From Duganella sp. Root336D2 (GTDB taxonomy: Bacteria > Pseudomonadota > Gammaproteobacteria > Burkholderiales > Burkholderiaceae_D), in assembly GCF_001425005.1 (NCBI RefSeq), contig NZ_LMDB01000022.1, forward strand, positions 435,264 to 499,263: a stretch of DNA of 64,000 bases, read 5' to 3'. The position numbers and the translations under genes are program-made. The notes below the pieces were generated by a model, which saw nothing but the letters and a program-made list of their open reading frames with translations, ran no database searches and was not told the origin of the DNA. Of the stretch, positions 28,978 through 37,891 are shown piece after piece; the first letter of the stretch is position 1, and each line of letters begins with the position of its first letter.

Positions 28978-30973
28978 ATGGTCCCGTAAATACCGGCGCT
29001 TGTCCGCCAAGGCGTCCGCAATGCCAGGTCGATACGACCCGGACAAGACGCCATGGATCAAGTTCATGCATCAAGCCCTGGATGACCCACGGGTCAAAAA
29101 GCTGGTTGCCATGAAGTCGGCGCAGATCGCGTGGACGGACGGCGTGCTACTGAACTACATCGGCAAGAAAATCGATGTAGACCCGACGCCGATGATCGTG
29201 ATGTTCGCCAAGGAGAAGGCGGCGAAAGAGTTCAACGTGGAGAAGTTCGGCCCGATGGTCGAGGTTACACCGCAGGTTTCGGCGAAGCTGCAGATCACCA
29301 AGGAAAGCACCTGGGATAACAAGGCTTTCCCCGGCGGCTTTCTCAAGCTGGTTGGTTCGAACTCGCCCAGCTCGGTCAAGTCCACGCCGGCGCCGGTTGT
29401 CGCTATTGAAGAGCCGGACGACTGTAACGACAACGTTCGCGACCAGGGCGACACGATCACCCTGCTGGAGGAGCGGGTTAAAACGTTCGCTCGAAGCAAG
29501 GTCATTTTTGGCGGAACACCGACCATCGAGGACATTTCGCGCATCAATGCCGCCTACCAGGCCAGCGATAAACGCGTGTTCATGGTCCCGTGCCATGAGT
29601 GCGGCGAGGCCCATGTCCTGGCATGGGAGAACGTCAAGTACACGGAGCAGCCCGATTTGGGCCATGAGGTCTACGGCAAAGTCGATCTGATGTCGGCACG
29701 GTACTGCTGCCCGCACTGCGGCTGCCTGTGGACCGATGAGCAGAAGCGTCAGAACGTTAAGAATTTGTACCCGGTAGCGACGGCGCCGTTCTACGGCATC
29801 GCAGGCTTCTACATCAACGAGCTGTATTCGTCATTCCCTGGTAGTGCGTTGCATCTCCTGCTGGCCAAGTACCTGACCGCGACGTCACAGCTTGCGAAGG
29901 GGGACGACACGAAGATGCGGTCGTTCCGCAACAACACCGAGGGCCTTCCCTACGCATACAAGAGCGACTTGCCGAAGGCAGAGGCCTTAGCCGAGCGCGC
30001 ACTGGACTATGCGGAGAAGTCGGTGCCGTGGGGCGGCATGGTCCTTACCGCAGGGGTGGACGTGCAACACGACCGCTTGGCAATCGTGATCCGTGCTTGG
30101 GGCCGGGACATGGAGTCATGGCTGGTGTATTGGGGCGAGATCCACGGCCAAACCTTGATTGCCAACGCTGGCGCCTGGACGGACCTGGACCTGTTGCTGG
30201 ACCAGCAGTTCCGGCACGGCAGCGGTAACTTGCTGACGATCCGCGCCGTTTCGGTGGACTCGTCGGACGGTACGACAACCGATGCGGTGTATGCCTATGT
30301 GCGGAAACGTCAGCATAAGGGATACATGGCCATCAAAGGCGCCTCTGAGCAAAGCGCCATGTCGAAGGAGATCTTCAGCAAACCTCGGGAATCCGTTGAC
30401 TTGGGCGGTAAGAAGCACAAGCCTCATCCGTCCGGGGTGACGCCCTACATTGTCGGCACGCAGCGCGCCAAGGACCTGATGATCGAGGGCCGACTGCGAC
30501 TTGAAGGGAACGGCCCCGGCCGCATCCACTGGTACAAGACTGTGCGCCCCGACTATTGGGACCAGATCACTAGCGAGATTAAGGCGCCACACAAGAGCAT
30601 CAAGAACCGCAAGGTTTGGCAAAAGCGGGCCGGCGTGCGGAACGAGGCGCTGGACTGCGAGGTGTACGCACTACATGCGGCGATGTCGCTGAAGCTGCAT
30701 TTGATGAAGCCGGCAAATTGGGATGGCATTGAGCTGCAGTTGCGTCAGCGGCAGATCTTCGCGGACACGTCGCTGGATGCCGAGGAGTTGCCAGCACAGC
30801 CCGACGCAAAGGAGGAGGGTGAGCCGGTCATCGCGGAGGCTTCTGTGCAGACGTCTGTACAGCCATCGGCAACCGTGCCGCCGCCGACGCCACCGCCACC
30901 GCCACTAAAACCGCCCGTAAGGGCCAGAACCCGTAGTCGTGTAAGCAGCGGCTACTCAGCCAAGAACTGGTAA
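28874..30973 (+). CDS. Terminase large subunit (GpA family)
   Basis: 699-residue DNA-packaging motor and nuclease of the lambda GpA family. The N-terminal ATPase has PPERIGLTEWSRKYRRLS, AMKSAQIAWTDGVLLNYIGK (Walker-A region, variant) and VVAIEEPDD (Walker B). A zinc-like HECG/CPHCGC pair is at about 245-285, and the C-terminal nuclease has AGVDVQHDRLAIVIRAWG. The Pro-rich tail may bind the portal. Lambda-type terminases cut at cos sites, so the phage genome probably has cohesive ends. Confidence 0.92.
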   Translation: MLPSLTSLDTTQANRLLVSRLAQTLRPPERIGLTEWSRKYRRLSAKASAMPGRYDPDKTPWIKFMHQALDDPRVKKLVAMKSAQIAWTDGVLLNYIGKKIDVDPTPMIVMFAKEKAAKEFNVEKFGPMVEVTPQVSAKLQITKESTWDNKAFPGGFLKLVGSNSPSSVKSTPAPVVAIEEPDDCNDNVRDQGDTITLLEERVKTFARSKVIFGGTPTIEDISRINAAYQASDKRVFMVPCHECGEAHVLAWENVKYTEQPDLGHEVYGKVDLMSARYCCPHCGCLWTDEQKRQNVKNLYPVATAPFYGIAGFYINELYSSFPGSALHLLLAKYLTATSQLAKGDDTKMRSFRNNTEGLPYAYKSDLPKAEALAERALDYAEKSVPWGGMVLTAGVDVQHDRLAIVIRAWGRDMESWLVYWGEIHGQTLIANAGAWTDLDLLLDQQFRHGSGNLLTIRAVSVDSSDGTTTDAVYAYVRKRQHKGYMAIKGASEQSAMSKEIFSKPRESVDLGGKKHKPHPSGVTPYIVGTQRAKDLMIEGRLRLEGNGPGRIHWYKTVRPDYWDQITSEIKAPHKSIKNRKVWQKRAGVRNEALDCEVYALHAAMSLKLHLMKPANWDGIELQLRQRQIFADTSLDAEELPAQPDAKEEGEPVIAEASVQTSVQPSATVPPPTPPPPPLKPPVRARTRSRVSSGYSAKNW

Positions 30974-30979
30974 AGGACT

Positions 30980-31534
30980 ATGAAAATCTTCTCCGTATTG
31001 ACGGCGGGAGACTCGGCCAATTGGCTGGAGCCACCGCTGAAACGTCGTGACCATATCGAGCCGCTAATTAGCGCGGCATGGACACTGACGTATGAGCTGC
31101 GCGGGCCGTCCAGCCTGACGCTGGCCGGGGTGCCAGATGGTGACGGTTGGCGCGTCAAAGTCTCTCCGACCGATAGCGCGGCACTGGAGCCTGGTGCATA
31201 TACAGCAGTCATGCAGATCGTTCGACCCGATGAGCGTCTGACCGTTGGCCGCACGAACGTGACGGTCATGCCTGATCCGTTGAAGATCACAGCGCCAATT
31301 GATGCCCGAAGCATCGCGGAAAAGGCGCTGGCGGATTGCGAAGCCGCTCTTGCATCCTTTAGCGGGTCAAACGGGAAGATCAAGAGCTACACCATTGGCG
31401 GGCGCAGCACCGAGTTTCAAAGCCTGGCTGACATCATGTCGCTACGCAATTTCTGGAGCAGACAGGTTCGGCTCGCTCGCGCCAAGGCATCCGGCCGAAA
31501 GAATCCATCAGCGTTGATTGCGAGGTTCCCATGA
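30980..31534 (+). CDS. gpW-like head-tail joining protein with extra beta domain
   Basis: 184 residues. First 110 are a beta domain (WTLTYELRGPSSLTLAG) with no name I can give. The last 70 (IKSYTIGGRSTEFQSLADI, then LRNFWSRQVRLARAKA) resemble lambda gpW, which plugs the head after packaging. Position between terminase and portal fits. ATGA overlap with the portal gene. Confidence 0.55.
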   Translation: MKIFSVLTAGDSANWLEPPLKRRDHIEPLISAAWTLTYELRGPSSLTLAGVPDGDGWRVKVSPTDSAALEPGAYTAVMQIVRPDERLTVGRTNVTVMPDPLKITAPIDARSIAEKALADCEAALASFSGSNGKIKSYTIGGRSTEFQSLADIMSLRNFWSRQVRLARAKASGRKNPSALIARFP

Positions 31535-33198
31535 CACATTGGTTTAACGAGGCCCGCGTACGGCAACCCGGCTCCGTAGTGCTGCAGGAGTGGAACGCGA
31601 AACGTTCGGCGGCGCGTGCGACGTTGGCAAACGCCAAGGAACGTAAGCGCCAATATGCGGGCGCGGCGATGGGGCGTAGCGCGTCGGATTGGAACGTGCT
31701 GAATACCTCTGCGGACAGCGAGATCATCACAAGCTTGCGGACGCTGCGCGCCAGGTCGCGCGAGCTTTGCCGTGATAACGAGTACGCCAAGGCAGCAAAG
31801 CGGATCATCGTCAACAACGTCATCGGGACCGGCGTAGGAATGCAAGCGCAGGTTTCTACTGCCGGCAAGAAGCTTATCGGCCGGATTAATCAGGCCATCG
31901 AGGATGAGTACACGGACTGGTCCGATAAGGATACTTGCGACCCGGCCGGCAAGCTGCACTTTCCCGATATGGAGCGGCTAATCCTCGGCTCCCTGGTGGA
32001 GAACGGCGAAGTCCTGGTGCGGAAGATCCGCCGTCCCTTCGGCCGTGGGCGCATCCCATATGCCTTGGAGTTGATCGAGGCCGACCGCCTGGTCGATCAG
32101 TGGAGTGTCGCTCGGGCCGGTAACGGCAATCAAATCCGCATGGGCGTCGAGCAGGACGAGTGGGGCCGTCCAGTTGCGTACTGGCTGTACCCGACCCATC
32201 CAGGTGATTACCAGTTCTCGGCGTTCGTGGAAAGCGCTTTGATCCGCGTGCCGGCTGACGACATGTTCCACCTCTTCATACCGGACCGTGTCGGCCAGAC
32301 GCGCGGCGTGCCGTGGTTCCACGCGATCATCAAGCGGTTGCGCAACATGGCGGGTTACGAGGAGGCTGAAATTGTCGCCGCCCGAGCGGCCGCATCTATC
32401 GTGGGCATTATCCAGACGCCTGACGAGCTGGTGCCTGATAGCGAATCGTTCGTGGGCGAAGGCGAGGCGGGCGCGCACCAGGGCCCGACGTTGAGCATGG
32501 AGCCGGGAACGTTCCAGCAATTGGGACCGGGTGAAACGTTCACCGGCTTCAATCCGAGCCGGCCCAACCAAGCTATGGACCCGTTTATGCGTTTCATGCT
32601 GCGGGCCTTCGCTACCGGTGTTGGCGTCTCGTATGCGAGCGTATCGGCGGACTACTCGCAGTCGAACTACAGTTCGTCGCGCTTGGCTTTGCTGGACGAG
32701 CGGGATTGCTGGCGGGCGCTTCAAGGCTGGTTTATCCGTGCCTTCCGCCAAGAAGTCCACCGCGACTTCATGAACGCCTCCGTGCTGGCCGGTGCGTTGT
32801 CGTTCCCCGACTACTTCTCGAACCAACGCAAGTACTGTGCGGTCCGCTTCAAACCTCGCGGCTGGTCGTGGATCGATCCGACGAAGGAAGTGACAGCATA
32901 TCGAACGGCGGTCCGTGCTGGCTTTATGACGGTGTCTGACGTGATTGCACTGACATCCGAACACGCGGATGCGGAGGACGTATTTAACGAACGCGCGGCC
33001 GAGCTGGAGATGATGGCCGAGAAAGGGCTGGTATTCGACACGGACCCCGGCCAGACGGACCAGAAAGGGGCTGCGCAAGGAGCTGGAGCTGATCCAGCTT
33101 CCGCCGAGGCTGACCAGGCAGAGCCGGCTTTGGACGAGGAAGAACCAGATGACGAATCATTAGACGATCAGGAGGAGTCAGCCGAAGCGACGACATAA
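31531..33198 (+). CDS. Portal protein (lambda family)
   Basis: 555 residues; forms the dodecameric ring through which DNA enters. Family reading: GRSASDWNVLNTSADSEI, RARSRELCRDNEYAKAAKR, NNVIGTGVGMQA and VPADDMFHLFIPDRVGQTRG, then the C-terminal acidic tail. Lambda-type (gpB) rather than HK97-type. A hairpin terminator lies between it and the capsid gene. Confidence 0.92.
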   Translation: MTHWFNEARVRQPGSVVLQEWNAKRSAARATLANAKERKRQYAGAAMGRSASDWNVLNTSADSEIITSLRTLRARSRELCRDNEYAKAAKRIIVNNVIGTGVGMQAQVSTAGKKLIGRINQAIEDEYTDWSDKDTCDPAGKLHFPDMERLILGSLVENGEVLVRKIRRPFGRGRIPYALELIEADRLVDQWSVARAGNGNQIRMGVEQDEWGRPVAYWLYPTHPGDYQFSAFVESALIRVPADDMFHLFIPDRVGQTRGVPWFHAIIKRLRNMAGYEEAEIVAARAAASIVGIIQTPDELVPDSESFVGEGEAGAHQGPTLSMEPGTFQQLGPGETFTGFNPSRPNQAMDPFMRFMLRAFATGVGVSYASVSADYSQSNYSSSRLALLDERDCWRALQGWFIRAFRQEVHRDFMNASVLAGALSFPDYFSNQRKYCAVRFKPRGWSWIDPTKEVTAYRTAVRAGFMTVSDVIALTSEHADAEDVFNERAAELEMMAEKGLVFDTDPGQTDQKGAAQGAGADPASAEADQAEPALDEEEPDDESLDDQEESAEATT

Positions 33199-33220
33199 CC
33201 ACACCGCAATCTATCAACCA

Positions 33221-33255
33221 GGCCCGCCGGGAAACCGCGCGGGCCTTTTCTTTTT
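33221..33255 (+). terminator. Terminator between portal and capsid genes
   Basis: GGCCCGC/GCGGGCC (33221-33227, 33239-33245) extended by CGG/CCG around a GAAA tetraloop, then TTTTCTTTTT. Strong hairpin in the middle of the late operon. Confidence 0.8.
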
Positions 33256-33265
33256 GGAGTCAGCA

Positions 33266-35311
33266 ATGTCCAAGAAACGCAAGCTCGACGTTGGCACGCA
33301 AAAGATCGGTCCGCTCTATCGCGGCGCCCGGCTGCTGGCCAGCGTCGGCGAAGCGGACGAAGTACAGGTCGGCATCGTTGATGTGGAGACGCGAACGGTC
33401 ACTTTCTCGTTTTCGAGCGAAGCCCCTTGCGCTACGTACTGGGGCGCCGACGAGATCCTGAGCCACGAGCCTAGCGCTGTGAAGCTGCAGCGCATCAACG
33501 CCGCTGGCCCATTCGTCTTTAACCACAACCTGGACGACGTCTTGGGTGTGGTCGAGAAGGCGTGGCTCGGCAACGACCGCCGCTGCTACTGCACCGTGCG
33601 CTTTGGCAAGGACGCGCGCGGCGAGTGGGCGATGGGACAAGTCAATGACCGCATCCTGCAGAACGTGTCGTTTCAGTACCGCGTCTTTACCTACGTCACC
33701 GACGTGGACAGCGATGTCTACACCGCCACCAGTTGGGAGCCATTCGAGGTCGCCCTGGTCAGCGCGCCCGCCGATATCACCGTCGGCATGGCGCGTAGCG
33801 CCGCAAACGAAGAAATGGACGTGGTCATCACCCGTTCGCAATCCAATCCGGCAAACGCCGACAACCCTGAAAATGAGGAAGATCCAATGTTCATCATCAA
33901 AAAGCATAAGAAGCAAGAAGTGGCCGAAGGTCAACGCAGCGTTGGCGGCGCACCAGCCGCACCGGCACCGGCCCCGTCGCAGCAGGCCGCGGTCGATCCG
34001 CAGAAGCTGGAGCAAGACCGCGTCACCGAGATCGAGGCCATGTGCCGGCAGTACCAGATCGCGGACGAAACCCGTACTGCGCTAGTTCAATTGCGCACGC
34101 CTATCGAGCAAGCGCGCGGCGTGGTCCTCAACGAAATGCTGGCACGCGGCCGTGGTACGGCGTCCCTGAACAACAGCCACAACCCGGACCTGACCGAGAA
34201 AGAAAAGGCGCGCTATAGCATGCTGCGCGCAATCAATGGCTCGATTCGCCAGATGCAAGGTGACTCCGCAGCATGGAAAGAGGCGGGCCTGGAGCGCGAG
34301 GTGTCGCTCGCTATCGCTCAGCGCAGCGGCAAGCAAACGGCCGGCGTGTTCATCCCGACCAACTTGCGCTTTGCAGCGCGCGCGGCGGACTACAGCTTCG
34401 GCACCGGCGCCGGCCTGTCGGCCTCCTCGGGCGGCGCCAATCTGGTTGCCAACAACCTGATGGCAGGCAGCATGATCGAGCTGCTGCGCAACAAGGCGCG
34501 CGTGCTGAGCCTGGGCGCGCAGATGCTTTCCGGCCTGGTGGGCAACGTTGACATCCCGCGTCAGAAGGCCGCCGGCTCGACCTACTGGGTCGGCGAAGGC
34601 CAGCCCCTGGGCCAGACCGGGGCGCAGTTCGACAAGATCAGCCTGACGCCAAAGCATATCGGCGCGATCACCGTCATCACCCGCAACATGCTGCAGCAGT
34701 CCACCCCGGACATCGACATGATGGCGCGCGCGGACCTGCTGCAGACGCTGGCCCTGGGCATCGACCTTGCCGCGCTGTCCGGCAACGGTGCCGGCAACAT
34801 GCCGCTGGGGATCGCGAACCAGCCAGGTGTCAACCCGATCATCGGCGGCGCCAACGGCGCCGCGATTACGCTGGATCACTTGATCGACATGGAAACCGCA
34901 GTTGCAGACCGCAATGCCGACAGCGACAGCATGGCCTATCTGTGCAATGCCCGTACGGTCGGCGCGTTGAAGAAGCTGAAATCGACCACCGGCCAGTATC
35001 TGTGGACGAACAACCCAATCGGCCAGCGTAGCGGCACTCCTGGCGAGATCAACGGCTACACCGTCTCGCGCAGCAATCAGGTACGCAAAAACCTGACCAA
35101 AGGCACCGGCACCAACCTGTCCGAGCTGTTCTTCGGCGACTGGTCGCAGGTAATCGTTGGCGAGTGGGGTGTGGTAGAGATCCTGCCGAACCTCTATGCG
35201 CCTGGCGTGTACGAGGCCGGCGGCGTCGAGCTGCGCGTGCTGCAGACCGTGGACGTCGGAGTACGTCATGGCGAATCCTTCTCGATCATGGCCGACGCCA
35301 TCACCAACTAA
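33266..35311 (+). CDS. Fused prohead protease and major capsid protein
   Basis: 681 residues from ATG 33266 (GGAG upstream). Residues 1-175: HK97-type (S78) prohead protease, with His87 in FVFNHNLDD and Ser135 in NVSFQYRV as catalytic residues. Residues 180-300: scaffold-like linker rich in Ala, Pro and Gln. From about 330: HK97-fold major capsid protein (NLVANNLMAGSMIELLRNKA, GSTYWVGEGQ, VITRNMLQQS, FFGDWSQVIVGEWG). The protease must free the capsid domain during maturation. Fusions of this kind occur in some phages; most HK97-like phages keep the two genes apart. Confidence 0.9.
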   Translation: MSKKRKLDVGTQKIGPLYRGARLLASVGEADEVQVGIVDVETRTVTFSFSSEAPCATYWGADEILSHEPSAVKLQRINAAGPFVFNHNLDDVLGVVEKAWLGNDRRCYCTVRFGKDARGEWAMGQVNDRILQNVSFQYRVFTYVTDVDSDVYTATSWEPFEVALVSAPADITVGMARSAANEEMDVVITRSQSNPANADNPENEEDPMFIIKKHKKQEVAEGQRSVGGAPAAPAPAPSQQAAVDPQKLEQDRVTEIEAMCRQYQIADETRTALVQLRTPIEQARGVVLNEMLARGRGTASLNNSHNPDLTEKEKARYSMLRAINGSIRQMQGDSAAWKEAGLEREVSLAIAQRSGKQTAGVFIPTNLRFAARAADYSFGTGAGLSASSGGANLVANNLMAGSMIELLRNKARVLSLGAQMLSGLVGNVDIPRQKAAGSTYWVGEGQPLGQTGAQFDKISLTPKHIGAITVITRNMLQQSTPDIDMMARADLLQTLALGIDLAALSGNGAGNMPLGIANQPGVNPIIGGANGAAITLDHLIDMETAVADRNADSDSMAYLCNARTVGALKKLKSTTGQYLWTNNPIGQRSGTPGEINGYTVSRSNQVRKNLTKGTGTNLSELFFGDWSQVIVGEWGVVEILPNLYAPGVYEAGGVELRVLQTVDVGVRHGESFSIMADAITN

Positions 35312-35367
35312 ACCGCTGTGCGGCGCCGGCCTGGCGCCGCGCTTCATTGCCGTAGAAAGGAAACAAC

Positions 35368-35655
35368 ATGCCAAAGCAATACAAGGTCCGTGAAGGCTTC
35401 TCATTCGTGGACGATAACAACCTCATCGCCGGCGGCGAGACGATCAGTCTGGAGGCCGATGTCGCTGAAAAGCAGATGCATAAGCTGGAAGAACTCGAAT
35501 CCGCACCAGCGCCGAAGCAAGTCAAGGGCTCGAAGGCGCCGGCTGCGAAGACCGCGGACGACCAGGCTCCGGTAGGCAACCCAGCGCCGGCGGTTGACGA
35601 GTTGCCTGCAGGTGCTGCAGCTGTGACCGGTGACGACGCTCAGAAAGCCGACTAA
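35368..35655 (+). CDS. Small head protein, unknown
   Basis: 95 residues. N-terminal FSFVDDNNLIAGGETISL could be a small beta domain; the C-terminal half is Ala/Pro-rich and disordered. AGGAAA before the ATG. In capsid-proximal position; may be a decoration or completion protein. Confidence 0.6.
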   Translation: MPKQYKVREGFSFVDDNNLIAGGETISLEADVAEKQMHKLEELESAPAPKQVKGSKAPAAKTADDQAPVGNPAPAVDELPAGAAAVTGDDAQKAD

Positions 35656-35658
35656 GCA

Positions 35659-35946
35659 ATGATCCAGGAAGATCTAGACGCGTTTCTCGTCGATCACGGC
35701 GTCGAGTTCAAGGTCGGAGCGGTTCCCTTTATGGGCATCCTGGATAAGGTCGATTCCGAGCTGGATATCGGCAAGGTTCGCACCACGTCCACGATGTACA
35801 CGCTCCTGGTCAAGTCCTCGGTCGTCGCTGACTACAAGTTGCGTAACGGCAGCGAGATCACCATCGGCGCCAACCGTTACGCAGTGCGCGAGCCGGAGCA
35901 AATTGACGACGGTGCCTTTACTCAACTCAACCTCACCAAGAAATGA
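35659..35946 (+). CDS. Head-tail connector protein (FII-like position)
   Basis: 95 residues of mostly beta structure (VEFKVGAVPFMGILDKVD, EITIGANRYAVREPEQID) typical of head-tail joining proteins that cap the connector. Followed by ATGA overlap with the tail-terminator gene. Family assignment by position and fold impression. Confidence 0.6.
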   Translation: MIQEDLDAFLVDHGVEFKVGAVPFMGILDKVDSELDIGKVRTTSTMYTLLVKSSVVADYKLRNGSEITIGANRYAVREPEQIDDGAFTQLNLTKK

Positions 35947-36380
35947 CAACCTCCTCCGTTTGCAAGAAGGTCATCGACCGGATGGTTGCTGCATTGGTCA
36001 ATGCGACAGGTGCTGGCGACCGGGTGTTCGACTCGCGGGAGGCAGCAATCGCGCGGGATGAAATGCCCTGCATCGCGATCACGCCGCCGGACAGCGAGGA
36101 TACGCAAGCCTTTGCGCAGGACGTGGACCAGAACACGGCGCTCGTCACCATGGAGGTAATCGTCCGCGATGACGACTGGCGCCCGCTGGCCGACGACATT
36201 GCGGTCGCGGCGCATCGTGTCCTGAGCTGCGACAGCGAGCTGCAGGCGCTCGTCGTCAGTTTGCGAAAGGACGGCCGCAAGTGGGCCGGCGCTGAGGCCG
36301 ACCAGACGGCGGGCATCGACTCGATCACATACCGCGTGACTTACCTGTCCCTGTCGAACGACCTGACATCAACTATTTAA
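35943..36380 (+). CDS. Tail terminator protein (gpU-like)
   Basis: 145 residues. Pattern of small tail-completion proteins: DRVFDSREAAIARDEMPCI, VTMEVIVRDDDWRPLADDIA and SITYRVTYLS. It would cap the tail tube next to the head. ATGA overlap with the gene before it. Confidence 0.65.
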   Translation: MTTSSVCKKVIDRMVAALVNATGAGDRVFDSREAAIARDEMPCIAITPPDSEDTQAFAQDVDQNTALVTMEVIVRDDDWRPLADDIAVAAHRVLSCDSELQALVVSLRKDGRKWAGAEADQTAGIDSITYRVTYLSLSNDLTSTI

Positions 36381-36396
36381 CCAAGAAGGAAAACAC

Positions 36397-37146
36397 ATGC
36401 GACATTTCGGTTCTGGCGTTCTGTGGGCAACCCCCATGCAGAATGCCCTCGGCAGTGCATATGCAACGCCAACCCCGTTTCAGTTCGGCATCCTGCAGGA
36501 CGTAGGCATTGACGCCTCGTTCGAGGAAAAGCTGCTGTATGGAACAAACAGCTTCCCGGTCGATAGCGGCCGTGGTAAGGGCAAGATCGGCTTGAAGGCC
36601 AAATTTGCCAACATCAACATCCTGCCGTTCACGGCAGCGTTCTTCGGCCAATCGTCCGTGAAGGGCCTGATTGTCACGGAGCGTGATGAGGTCGGCAAGC
36701 CGGCGGCCGCTAACATTACTGTGGCGCCGCCAAATGGCGCTACCTTCTTTGCGAGTCTGGGCGTGCGCATCGACGCGAACGGCACTCCGATGATCCGCGT
36801 CGGTGCGAATCCCAAGTCAGGCGAGTACACGACCGACGGCGCCGGCGCCTATGTCTTTGCTGCAGCGGACGTGGGCCGCCGGGTGTTCATCGATTACCAG
36901 CACATTACGCAGGACATCGGCGAGCTGCTGACCGTGCGCAACCTTCCGATGGGGCTGACGCCCACGTTCAGTCTGGACTTCTCCATGCGTCGTAACGGCA
37001 AGGTTCTGACGCTGACCTGGCCGAACGTTACCAGCTCGAAGCTGGCCCTGTCTTCGAAGCAGGAGGACTTCATGGTTCCTGAACTCGATATGAGTGCGCT
37101 GGCTAACGAGGCCGGCGAGGTTTGGAAATGGAGCGCAAGCGAATGA
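36397..37146 (+). CDS. Major tail tube protein
   Basis: 249 residues, beta-rich, in the tube-protein position between tail terminator and chaperones. Reading: FGSGVLWATPMQNA, FPVDSGRGKGKIGLKAKFA, and a final MVPELDMSALANEAGEVW. Hexamers stack to form the flexible siphoviral tail. AAGGAAA before the ATG. ATGA overlap with the next gene. Confidence 0.75.
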   Translation: MRHFGSGVLWATPMQNALGSAYATPTPFQFGILQDVGIDASFEEKLLYGTNSFPVDSGRGKGKIGLKAKFANINILPFTAAFFGQSSVKGLIVTERDEVGKPAAANITVAPPNGATFFASLGVRIDANGTPMIRVGANPKSGEYTTDGAGAYVFAAADVGRRVFIDYQHITQDIGELLTVRNLPMGLTPTFSLDFSMRRNGKVLTLTWPNVTSSKLALSSKQEDFMVPELDMSALANEAGEVWKWSASE

Positions 37147-37640
37147 TCGTGAGAATGTTGAAATGGCTGTTGGTACTCTGTGGCCACCAGCACCAGGAGG
37201 CCGCGCAAGTCGCTGTGGCCTTGCCTAACCCCGGGCCGGAGTCTCCGGCACCAGTAGCGGCCCAGCCGGCACCGGAAGGTCTACCAGTGGTCCATGCGCA
37301 GGGCACCATGCGGGTGCCAGGCCGCGAGCTGCAACTGGCAGGTGAAATGTACGTCATCGCGCCGCTCAACGCTGCAGCCGTGAAACGCTTCCGTGACCAA
37401 ATCAAGAACGTTTTCGTCGGGGGGCTACCGGATATCGAGCTGGTAGCACAACTGGCGCTCTGCAGCCTGCAGCGCAACTATCCAGGCATGACGCTGGCCA
37501 GGGTCGAGGAGCTGATCGACTACGACAACTTCTTCGAAGTCTGGGAGACGCTGTTGAACGTGTCCGGCCTGGTCGCGCAGGCAAAGGAGATGGCGCGGCG
37601 GGTACAGGAGCAAATGGAGCAACCAGCCTCGATGGGCTGA
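37143..37640 (+). CDS. Tail assembly chaperone (gpG-like)
   Basis: 165 residues from ATG 37143, overlapping the tube gene by ATGA. Pro/Ala linker, then a helical domain (YVIAPLNAAAVKRFRDQIKN, DIELVAQLALCSLQRNY, VWETLLNVSGL). It coats the tape measure before tube assembly. The frame ends at TGA 37638-37640, while the -1 frame is open across it. Confidence 0.75.
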   Translation: MIVRMLKWLLVLCGHQHQEAAQVAVALPNPGPESPAPVAAQPAPEGLPVVHAQGTMRVPGRELQLAGEMYVIAPLNAAAVKRFRDQIKNVFVGGLPDIELVAQLALCSLQRNYPGMTLARVEELIDYDNFFEVWETLLNVSGLVAQAKEMARRVQEQMEQPASMG

Positions 37641-37858
37641 TCGCGCTCCTGGTGGCTAGTACCGGATGCACGCCGCAGGCGGCGTGGTCTGAGTGGGACA
37701 TCCCCTCGATCATCGCGCAAATCGAGTATTGGCGACTGCATCCGCCGGTACACATCCTGGTCGCAGCTCATGTGGGCTATCAGGCTCCCCAAGAAGGGAA
37801 GCCGGAAGCAGAGCTTGGCCCGGACGAACTAATGGAAATGTTCCCGATGCCCGCCTGA
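37641..37858 (+). CDS. Tail chaperone extension (gpT-like), by -1 frameshift
   Basis: The -1 frame is open from upstream of 37502 to the stop at 37858. It encodes the typical T-domain words LIALLVASTGCTP, WSEWDIPSIIAQIEYW and DELMEMF. No ribosome-binding site supports an independent start; GTG 37652 is only nominal. So ribosomes slipping back one base in gpG would make a G-T fusion, as in lambda. The slip site is not certain: GGCAAAG at 37580 recalls lambda GGGAAAG, and GGGC at the stop is another option. Confidence 0.7.
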
Positions 37859-37891
37859 CCTGGTGGGCATTTCTTATTGGAGGACGACGAA

